From: Lachnospiraceae bacterium
GTDB lineage: Bacteria; Bacillota; Clostridia; Lachnospirales; Lachnospiraceae
Length of the DNA: 5,265 nucleotides
Direction of reading: 5' to 3'
Assembly: GCA_014804185.1 (NCBI GenBank)
Contig: JAAVAG010000063.1
Location: forward strand, 1 to 5,265
In this document: piece by piece, positions 1 through 5,265 of the stretch
How positions within the stretch are numbered: the stretch's first letter is position 1
Layout of the letters: every line of letters begins with the position of its first letter
Translations under genes and position numbers: made by a program
The notes under the pieces: model-generated
Database searches by the model: none
What the model was told of the DNA's origin: nothing
What the model saw: only the letters and a program-made list of their open reading frames with translations

Positions 1-366
1 ATTCTATTTACATTTGTGCTTGTGGATTTCGCATGGTTATTTTTCAGAGCAGATTCTGTAAAGCAGGCATTTGATATTTTGCATAGGATTATCTTTCAAT
101 TTAATTTCAAAGAAATGACTTATTATGGCAGCTATCTTATGGGGGAGACAAAATCAGGGTTGTTGTTTGTATTGGCAGGTATTGGAATTGTTTTTTTCAT
201 CGATTTGCTGCACGAAAAGAATATATCGATTGAGAAAATAGCAATGTACAAAATAAATATTGTGATTCGATGGCTCTTATATGTAGGCATTACAATATTT
301 CTTCTGTTTAGTGTGATACAGAATTATGGACAGGCGCCATCCACATTTATTTATGAAAGGTTTTAG
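1..366 (+). CDS. MBOAT family O-acyltransferase (AlgI/DltB-like), C-terminal part only
   Basis: The frame is open from the first base (121 codons plus TAG), so the gene starts before the window and only its C-terminus is visible. Three hydrophobic segments can be seen, at visible codons about 1-15, 52-70 and 87-106. The motif DFAWLFFRA near the start and the ending YGQAPSTFIYERF match the C-terminal end of AlgI-type MBOAT proteins, which usually have an (F/G)W-FFRA motif and finish in a sequence like FIYFQF. Family members are multi-pass membrane enzymes that pass acyl (usually acetyl) groups across the membrane to extracellular polysaccharide or teichoic acid. The catalytic His region is outside the window, so activity cannot be judged. 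The gene is AT-rich, like the SGNH-type gene that follows 6 bases later; such pairs usually work together. The acceptor polymer is unknown. A GTG at position 16 is an internal Val codon, not the start. Confidence 0.85.
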   Translation: MLFTFVLVDFAWLFFRADSVKQAFDILHRIIFQFNFKEMTYYGSYLMGETKSGLLFVLAGIGIVFFIDLLHEKNISIEKIAMYKINIVIRWLLYVGITIFLLFSVIQNYGQAPSTFIYERF

Positions 367-370
367 GGAG
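365..370 (+). promoter_or_regulatory. Ribosome binding site of the SGNH gene, unusually close to its ATG
   Basis: AGGGAG overlaps the last two bases of the MBOAT stop codon and lies only 2 bases before the ATG at 373. That is shorter than the usual 5-9 base spacer. The ATG is still the best start, because a stop sits in frame just upstream and the next residues (MKKLFIK followed by a hydrophobic stretch) form a normal membrane anchor. Initiation probably depends partly on ribosomes finishing the MBOAT gene. Confidence 0.5.
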
Positions 371-372
371 AA

Positions 373-1314
373 ATGAAAAAACTGTTTATAAAATCAGGTA
401 TTTTTTGTACAATCATTCTGGCGTTCTGTTTCTGTATCATTTTTCTTTCCATGAAAGAACCCTGGAAACAGATTTTGGCGAGGTGGACAGACAGTGAAGC
501 GTATATGGATGAGAACGAATTGCTGCCTGCTTTTGAATACGTAAAAAAACAGGACCAGACTACACAGCTTATTATCGGGGACAGTATTTGTAAACAGATG
601 TTTGCTGATTTGAACATCTATAATCCACAAATCAGCATTCAGGCAACAAGTGCGCCTATGATGGTAACAGGGCAGTATATTCTGGTGGAAGAATATCTGA
701 AGTATCATCCGGATGCCACGGACGTTTTTTTGATTATGCACCCAAATCCTCTTATAAGAACCTTTGATACGGAGTGGAGTTATCAATATGCCATTTCGGC
801 TTATGTGGAAACGGATACGATCAGTTTGCTGGATCAAAATACGCTTGATATTATAAGGGAAATGTATGGAACGTTTTTTTTAAAAAAAGAAGTTGTGGAA
901 TTGATACAAAACTCTCCGATTCTCCGCAAATTATATTTAAACTATGTTTATATGAACAAAGAGAACTATAAGATGGAATCCTATTTTGAGTTAGCAGATC
1001 AATATGTTAAAAAAATGTATGATCTGTGTGAAGAGAATGGAGTGACTCTGCATTTATATCCGTCTCCTGTGTCGGAATATTTCAGACAGGAAGTAAGTGA
1101 TTTGGCTTATGGTTATGGCGGGACTTGGATGAGCAGTCAATATCCGGATTATTTTGAGCAAATTTACTATTATCCTAATGAATGGACTAATGATTTGAGT
1201 CACTTTGGCGGAGAATATGCGACACGTGAAAGATTGAATGAAACGATTAAGACGGCTTATGCACAGACTGTGCTGTTGGATTATTTACAATTGGAAGCCG
1301 AAAGGGAGGAGTAA
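373..1314 (+). CDS. Membrane-anchored SGNH-fold protein, probable O-acyltransferase partner of the MBOAT protein
   Basis: This 313-residue protein starts with a Lys-rich tip and one hydrophobic segment (residues about 8-26) that would act as an uncleaved anchor or signal sequence, placing the rest outside the membrane. IIGDS (residues 67-71) fits SGNH block I with Ser71 as nucleophile. NDLSHFG (273-279) fits the C-terminal DxxH block, giving Asp274 and His277 as the other triad members. MHPNP (122-126), after a hydrophobic strand, is a candidate for block III with Asn125; the block II Gly is not clear. Such proteins (AlgJ/AlgX-like in role) take acyl groups delivered by an MBOAT protein and attach them to a surface polymer. 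The neighbouring MBOAT gene supports this role; sequence alone would also allow an esterase. The overall family match is weak outside the motifs, so substrate and acyl group are unknown. The gene is AT-rich, unlike the genes that follow. Confidence 0.75.
   Translation: MKKLFIKSGIFCTIILAFCFCIIFLSMKEPWKQILARWTDSEAYMDENELLPAFEYVKKQDQTTQLIIGDSICKQMFADLNIYNPQISIQATSAPMMVTGQYILVEEYLKYHPDATDVFLIMHPNPLIRTFDTEWSYQYAISAYVETDTISLLDQNTLDIIREMYGTFFLKKEVVELIQNSPILRKLYLNYVYMNKENYKMESYFELADQYVKKMYDLCEENGVTLHLYPSPVSEYFRQEVSDLAYGYGGTWMSSQYPDYFEQIYYYPNEWTNDLSHFGGEYATRERLNETIKTAYAQTVLLDYLQLEAEREE
1303..1311 (+). promoter_or_regulatory. Strong ribosome binding site of the fucosidase gene
   Basis: AGGGAGGAG contains a perfect GGAGG core (1305-1309) 8 bases before the ATG at 1318. 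It lies inside the last codons of the SGNH gene and fixes the fucosidase start at 1318 rather than at the later in-frame ATG (residue 9). No convincing promoter was found in the end of the upstream gene: TACAAT at 1286-1291 lacks a matching -35 box. Confidence 0.8.
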
Positions 1315-1317
1315 GAC

Positions 1318-2763
1318 ATGGCAGGAGAGGAAAAGGCGTTTATGACGCATACGGCAAGGGAGGAACTGGATAAGAGGCTGGTGCAGGTCATTCCAAGTGC
1401 GCGGCAGCTTGCGTACCAGCAGACAGAATTTTACGCGTTTATCCATTTTACCGTGAATACTTATACGGACAAAGAGTGGGGGGACGGGACGGAGGATGAG
1501 AGCATTTTCAAGCCGGAGCGCTTTGACGCCGACCAGTGGGTGGAGGCGGTGAAGTCCGCTGGCATGAAAGGGCTGATTCTTACCTGTAAGCATCACGATG
1601 GGTTTTGTCTGTGGCCCAGCAGATACACGGAGCATACTGTTGCGAAGAGTCCGTTTCAGGGCGGTCAGGGCGATATTGTCAGGGAAGTCTCCGACGCATG
1701 CCGCAGAGGCGGCATCCGCTTTGGCATCTACCTGTCTCCCTGGGACAGAAACAACGAGACTTACGGACATGGAAAGGTATATAACGACTATTTTGTAAAT
1801 CAGCTTACGGAACTGCTGACAGGGTACGGCGAAATCTTTTCCGTATGGTTCGACGGGGCCTGCGGAGAGGGGAAGAATGGGAAAAAGCAGGAGTACGACT
1901 GGGAGCGTTATTATGAGGTGATACGGCGGCTGCAGCCGGGAGCATGTATCTGTGTGTGCGGGCCGGACATACGCTGGTGCGGCAACGAGGCCGGGCAGAC
2001 AAGACCGGCCGAGTGGAGCGTGGTTCCCGCCCGGCTGTGCAGCGCCGAGAAAGTGGCGTCGGAGAGCCAGCAGGAGGATGATGCCTCGTTCCGGACGCGG
2101 GAACTGAAGTCAGCGGATCTCGACCTGGGCAGCAGGGAAATCCTGGCAGGAGAAAAAGAACTGATCTGGTATCCGGCCGAGGTAAATACCTCCATCCGGC
2201 CGGGGTGGTTTTATCATGCAAGCGAGGACGAGAGGGTGCGTCCGCTGGAGCAGCTGCTGTATATTTATGATCATTCCGTGGGCGGAAACGCCACGTTTCT
2301 CCTGAATATTCCTCCCACGAGAGAGGGCAGGATTCATGAAAATGATGTGAAACGTCTGAGAGAGATGGGCGAATATCTGCAAAAATCTTTCTCGAAAAAT
2401 CTTCTCACGGATGCGCAGATGGAGGCGGATCTGTGGGAACAGGGACATGAAATTGACTGTGTGAGAGAGGATGACTACGAGTCTTTCTATAAAACGGAGG
2501 ACGGCGTCCGGGAGGCGGAGATTACGGTTCACTTTTCTGAGGCGGTAAAAGTATCCTGCGTTGTGCTGAAAGAGAATATCTGCTTAAGCCAGCGGATTGA
2601 GCGCTTTGAGATACGGGATGAAAAAGACACGCTTTTGTATGAGGGAACTACCGTAGGATATAAAAAAATAGTCAGATTCCCGGAGACAGAGGTACAAAAG
2701 CTGCGGATCCGCATTCTTGACGCCAGGGTATGTCCCACATTGGCTTTTGTGGGGGTGTATTGA
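1318..2763 (+). CDS. Alpha-L-fucosidase, glycoside hydrolase family 29 (subfamily B-like), intracellular
   Basis: Complete 481-residue GH29 enzyme that removes alpha-L-fucose from glycans with retention of configuration. The N-terminal catalytic barrel spans about residues 25-355. Family signatures are PSARQLAYQQTEFYAFIHF (26-44), EWGDGTED (53-60), the fucose-site motif KHHDGFCLW (91-99) and VWFDGACGEG (176-185) with Asp179 as nucleophile. Glu224 in RWCGNEAG (219-226) is the best acid/base candidate: it lies 45 residues after the nucleophile, the same spacing I recall for the subfamily B enzyme AfcB of Bifidobacterium (D172/E217). WYPAEVN and SIRPGWFYH (284-300) are also typical. Residues about 365-481 look like the C-terminal beta-sandwich. 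Subfamily B enzymes usually prefer alpha-1,3/1,4-fucose on branched (Lewis-type) glycans. There is no signal peptide, so the enzyme should act in the cytoplasm on imported oligosaccharides. It follows the SGNH gene by 3 bases and is directly joined to the next gene. Its GC content is much higher than that of the upstream genes. Confidence 0.95.
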   Translation: MAGEEKAFMTHTAREELDKRLVQVIPSARQLAYQQTEFYAFIHFTVNTYTDKEWGDGTEDESIFKPERFDADQWVEAVKSAGMKGLILTCKHHDGFCLWPSRYTEHTVAKSPFQGGQGDIVREVSDACRRGGIRFGIYLSPWDRNNETYGHGKVYNDYFVNQLTELLTGYGEIFSVWFDGACGEGKNGKKQEYDWERYYEVIRRLQPGACICVCGPDIRWCGNEAGQTRPAEWSVVPARLCSAEKVASESQQEDDASFRTRELKSADLDLGSREILAGEKELIWYPAEVNTSIRPGWFYHASEDERVRPLEQLLYIYDHSVGGNATFLLNIPPTREGRIHENDVKRLREMGEYLQKSFSKNLLTDAQMEADLWEQGHEIDCVREDDYESFYKTEDGVREAEITVHFSEAVKVSCVVLKENICLSQRIERFEIRDEKDTLLYEGTTVGYKKIVRFPETEVQKLRIRILDARVCPTLAFVGVY

Positions 2764-4245
2764 ATGGGAACGGAAACAAAACCAAAACCGCCCCGTGCGC
2801 TGTGGATCAGTCTGGCGGCAGCGGCACTGAGCGCGGCGGTCTTTTTGTGGGCGGTTCTGTTTGAATATCTGATGAATCCGCAGAGAATCTACCTGCGATC
2901 CAACCTGAAATTTTATGCCGGCACCGTAAATCTGCTGTTTATCCTGCCCACGGCAGTCTTTGTCAGTCTTTTGATTTTTCTGGTCTATCTGAAAAAAAGA
3001 CGTTCTGGCGGCAAAGGCGTGATTACGGGGCTGATCATATTCGGATCCGTGGTTTACGGGATGTTTTTTCTGTGGGCGGCTGTCTCTGCTCTGGTATTGG
3101 GGGCAGTGAACATCATGCGCGGCGATTATGTGGGAGAGAACGGCTGGCTGATGGAGTGGCACGGTCCCTGGGGGGAGGCGGAGGGAGCCTGGTATACTTA
3201 TTTTGAGGAATATAACTGGCTCTGGAAGAAAGAATATTACGCCACGGAGAACAGCGTGCGGCAGGAAATAGAAGAAAGGTATGGGACACAGATAACCCCT
3301 GTGGGAACAACTGCAGGACAGGAGGGCTGGGGTGTCTATACCTTTGCGGCGGAGGAAGATCCGGCGTTTGTGTTTCGCGTGCAGCCCTCGGATCAGAGAG
3401 AATTTAAGGAAGATTTTGTACAGGCCTGCGCCGATATGGTTATGGGGACGGTCATGGAGGAAGTGTATCCCCAGCGCACATGGAGCACAGCCTATGCGGA
3501 TCAGGGGCAGGGATTTGATGGGGAAAGCAGCCGGTTTGAAACGGGTTTTGTGATCGAATGCGCGGATCTGGATGATGCGCGTGTGTGTGCGGAGATTGTG
3601 GCACATCTGGCGGAGGAGGCGCTTAAATCCGATTATACCGCGGATTACGGCGCGCTGATTGTGGTGCGCTGCGCCGGCGTGGAGAAGTGGGCGGCCGACG
3701 CGGCGTTTCCCATAGGGAAAAACAGACTCGGAGACAGGCCGGAATATGTGTGGGAGGGCGACAGATACACGGACTGGAGTCTTGTGTATGCCAGACTTCT
3801 GGACAATTATACGTGGAACCTGGCGGGGGATGGACAGGAAAGCAGCGCTGACCTGGAAAGTTCCGCATTTTATGTGGAGGGCGCATACAGATTTTTGTAC
3901 GACACCCTGTTTGCCGATGCCGGATATCCGTATAAGCCTGCCTACAGCGCAAAAGGCAGCTTTTACGCGTATCTTACGGAGAGCACGGGATCACTGGAGA
4001 GCACAGAAGAAAGAATGAATACCGTGGAGACAGTGGTATATGACAGGGAATCTAAAAACGGAAAATGCCATCTGTTCGTCCACTACAGAGATTACTATGA
4101 GATCGGAGCGAACGCTCCCTACAGCACGGAGATTGTGGATATGTATGCGGTGGAGATGGCTACAGGGCAGGTATTTGTATCCGGCAGGCACGCGTGGGCG
4201 GACCTGGGCAGCCAGGAGTATCAGGAGGCCACAGGCGAGCCGTAG
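2764..4245 (+). CDS. Uncharacterised membrane protein: three N-terminal helices plus a large predicted exocytoplasmic domain
   Basis: I do not recognise this 493-residue protein. Hydrophobic helices lie at residues about 12-36, 51-76 and 86-115. The Lys/Arg-rich N-terminus and the KKRRSGGK loop (77-84) should be inside, which puts residues about 120-493 outside the membrane. The outer part is rich in Trp, Tyr and acidic residues. A stretch at 168-206 (an EIEERYGTQ core, then GWGVYTF, then DPAFVFRV) resembles the KYG...(Y/F)...DP...F pattern seen in many Firmicutes hypothetical surface proteins; this is a resemblance only. No catalytic motif, lipobox or sorting signal is visible. The ATG directly follows the fucosidase TGA, in the same frame, with a GGGGG-type ribosome site at 2751-2755 inside the fucosidase end, so translation is probably coupled. 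That suggests a shared role such as sensing or binding at the surface, but the function is unknown. Confidence 0.88.
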   Translation: MGTETKPKPPRALWISLAAAALSAAVFLWAVLFEYLMNPQRIYLRSNLKFYAGTVNLLFILPTAVFVSLLIFLVYLKKRRSGGKGVITGLIIFGSVVYGMFFLWAAVSALVLGAVNIMRGDYVGENGWLMEWHGPWGEAEGAWYTYFEEYNWLWKKEYYATENSVRQEIEERYGTQITPVGTTAGQEGWGVYTFAAEEDPAFVFRVQPSDQREFKEDFVQACADMVMGTVMEEVYPQRTWSTAYADQGQGFDGESSRFETGFVIECADLDDARVCAEIVAHLAEEALKSDYTADYGALIVVRCAGVEKWAADAAFPIGKNRLGDRPEYVWEGDRYTDWSLVYARLLDNYTWNLAGDGQESSADLESSAFYVEGAYRFLYDTLFADAGYPYKPAYSAKGSFYAYLTESTGSLESTEERMNTVETVVYDRESKNGKCHLFVHYRDYYEIGANAPYSTEIVDMYAVEMATGQVFVSGRHAWADLGSQEYQEATGEP

Positions 4246-4270
4246 CATTCAGAATATGACAGACGGAAAC

Positions 4271-4299
4271 TGGACAGAACGGGGAAAAAGAGGTATAGT
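4271..4299 (+). promoter_or_regulatory. Candidate sigma-A-type promoter for the dehydrogenase gene
   Basis: TGGACA (4271-4276, five of six matches to TTGACA) and TATAGT (4294-4299, five of six matches to TATAAT) are separated by exactly 17 bases, the optimal spacing. Transcription would start near 4305-4308, leaving a leader of about 30 bases that holds the ribosome site. This lies in the only real intergenic gap of the window and suggests that the dehydrogenase can be transcribed separately from the upstream genes. No operator repeat was seen next to it. Confidence 0.55.
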
Positions 4300-4323
4300 G
4301 GAAAGAAGAGAAATGTATTTGCC

Positions 4324-4330
4324 GGGAGGA
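4324..4330 (+). promoter_or_regulatory. Ribosome binding site of the dehydrogenase gene
   Basis: GGGAGGA lies 8 bases before the ATG at 4339 and is followed by a second purine run (GAGGG, 4331-4335). It supports the start MRILKDYING, which is the normal N-terminus for this dehydrogenase family. Confidence 0.75.
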
Positions 4331-4338
4331 GAGGGAAT

Positions 4339-5265
4339 ATGAGGATTTTAAAGGACTATATCAATGGGCAGTGGGTGGACAACGAGGGCGGAGAATATCT
4401 GGACGTGACAAATCCGTCCACCGGTGAGGTGATCGCCAAAGTACCGGTTACCACGCCGGAACATGTGGAGCAGGCCATCGCCTGCGCGCAGGAGGCATTT
4501 CAAAAATGGGCCCTGATGCCCATGACGAAAAAAGTGGGATATATGTTCCAGATGCGCAATGAACTGGTGGAGCGGAAAGAAGAACTGGCCTCTCTGATCG
4601 CCACTGATCAGGGAAAGCATATCGTGGATGCGCGTGCGGAGATGGACCGTGCGATCCAACTGACCGAGACATGCTGCGGGCTGCCGCTGATCATGCGCGG
4701 CGACCATATTATGATCAGTACCCATGTGGAAGGGGAAGTGCGCAGGGAGCCTCTGGGCGTGGTGGGCGCGCTGGCGCCGTTTAACTTTCCGGGACTGGTA
4801 TACGGCTGGTTCGTTCCCTTTGCTGTCACGACAGGTAATACCATCGTGTATAAGGCGTCCGAACAGAGTCCAATGTTCATGCAGGAAATAGCGGGTATTT
4901 TTGACAGGATCGGACTGCCTGCAGGCGTCTTCAATCTGATCAACGGCAATGCGCCGGTGGTAAATCAGATGCTGGAGAGTCCTGTGATCAAAGCCATGGC
5001 GTTTGTGGGATCATCCAAGGTTGGACAGATCATCGCGGACGGCAGCGCGCGGACCAACAAGAAATCCATGGTTCTGGCGGGAGCAAAGAACACGCTGATC
5101 GTGGAGAAGAGCGTCAACATTTCCGGGTTTGTAAAGAATTTCCAGAATTCCTGCTTTGGAGCGGCAGGACAAAGATGCATGGCGGGCGCCAACGTGGTGG
5201 TGGAGGAGGCCGTCTATGATCAGGTAAAAGCGGCGATGATGCGCGTGGCCCATGAGACACCCATC
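4339..5265 (+). CDS. mmsA: CoA-acylating methylmalonate-semialdehyde dehydrogenase family protein (MmsA/IolA-like), 3' end outside window
   Basis: The first 309 residues of an aldehyde dehydrogenase of usually about 485-500 residues; the frame is still open at the window end. Motifs: YINGQWVD (7-14), TNPSTGEVIAKVP (24-36), GVVGALAPFNFPG (140-152), GNTIVYKASEQSP (166-178), the cofactor-binding FVGSSKVGQ (222-230), AGAKN (247-251) and GQRCMA (277-282) with Cys280 as the catalytic thiol. GQRCMA and the AGAKN motif, in place of the ELGGK motif with its general-base Glu, place it with the MmsA/IolA group, which makes acyl-CoA from a semialdehyde and NAD+ rather than a free acid. Arg279 next to the Cys is the residue expected to hold the substrate carboxylate. 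Differences from textbook members are YGW where VP-W is usual, KAS for KPS and AGAKNT for TGAKNH, so the true substrate may differ. In Firmicutes this family acts in valine or myo-inositol breakdown; no inositol genes are visible here. The gene probably has its own promoter. Confidence 0.85.
   Translation, partial: MRILKDYINGQWVDNEGGEYLDVTNPSTGEVIAKVPVTTPEHVEQAIACAQEAFQKWALMPMTKKVGYMFQMRNELVERKEELASLIATDQGKHIVDARAEMDRAIQLTETCCGLPLIMRGDHIMISTHVEGEVRREPLGVVGALAPFNFPGLVYGWFVPFAVTTGNTIVYKASEQSPMFMQEIAGIFDRIGLPAGVFNLINGNAPVVNQMLESPVIKAMAFVGSSKVGQIIADGSARTNKKSMVLAGAKNTLIVEKSVNISGFVKNFQNSCFGAAGQRCMAGANVVVEEAVYDQVKAAMMRVAHETPI

Noticed and set aside
394..837. A 147-codon minus-strand open frame opposite the SGNH gene
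   Set aside because: No domain and fully inside a gene with clear GDS and DxxH motifs; treated as a shadow.
1286..1291. TACAAT as a possible -10 box before the fucosidase
   Set aside because: No hexamer resembling TTGACA lies 16-18 bases upstream, and the site is within AT-rich coding sequence where such matches are common.
2171..2202. A 9-base direct repeat (ATCCGGCCG) flanking the inverted repeat GAGGTAAATACCTC
   Set aside because: It lies inside the conserved fucosidase segment encoding WYPAEVN to IRPGW, so protein coding explains it; the palindrome is short and is not placed for regulation.
2584..3606. A 340-codon open frame on the minus strand across the fucosidase end and the membrane protein gene
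   Set aside because: It is rich in His, Arg, Pro and Gln with no recognisable domain, lies wholly opposite two well-supported genes, and fits a shadow of their codon bias.
4246..4270. Possible transcription terminator after the membrane protein gene
   Set aside because: No GC-rich hairpin followed by a T run is present in the short space before the promoter candidate.
4040..4342. A 100-codon plus-strand open frame spanning the end of the membrane protein gene and the gap
   Set aside because: Out of frame with the membrane protein, no recognisable motif, and it runs through the promoter and ribosome site of the next gene.

Overview
The window looks like part of a Clostridia/Lachnospiraceae-type (low-to-mid GC Gram-positive) chromosome. 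The reasons are strong purine-rich Shine-Dalgarno sites, tight same-strand gene packing, an MBOAT/SGNH surface-polymer acylation pair, a GH29 subfamily B-like fucosidase and a membrane-anchored orphan protein of a style common in gut Firmicutes. The genus cannot be fixed from the sequence alone.

Layout, all on the + strand: (1) 1-366, the C-terminal end of an MBOAT (AlgI/DltB-like) membrane O-acyltransferase whose start lies before the window. (2) 373-1314, a membrane-anchored SGNH-fold protein with a GDS block and a DxxH block, the expected partner of the MBOAT protein. (3) 1318-2763, a complete alpha-L-fucosidase without a signal peptide. (4) 2764-4245, an unrecognised protein with three N-terminal membrane helices and a large predicted exocytoplasmic domain; its ATG directly follows the fucosidase stop. 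(5) 4246-4338, a 93-base gap with no terminator but a good sigma-A-type promoter candidate (TGGACA, 17 bases, TATAGT) and a strong ribosome binding site. (6) 4339 to the window end, the first 309 codons of a CoA-acylating methylmalonate-semialdehyde dehydrogenase family gene (MmsA/IolA-like).

Genes 1 to 4 are separated by 6, 3 and 0 bases and could be one transcript. Base composition changes abruptly at the gene 2/gene 3 junction: rows sampled in genes 1-2 are about 28-33% GC, and rows sampled from 1318 onward are about 45-70% GC. The likely reading is that an AT-rich surface-polysaccharide modification module, possibly acquired, ends near 1315 and abuts a native-composition carbohydrate-use segment. 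The fucosidase and its coupled membrane protein may act on fucosylated glycans, and the dehydrogenase would feed an aldehyde into an acyl-CoA. That metabolic link is inferred from position only.

No RNA gene, CRISPR array, insertion sequence or clear terminator was seen. I found no convincing new multi-gene system. The most open item is the uncharacterised membrane protein coupled to the fucosidase.
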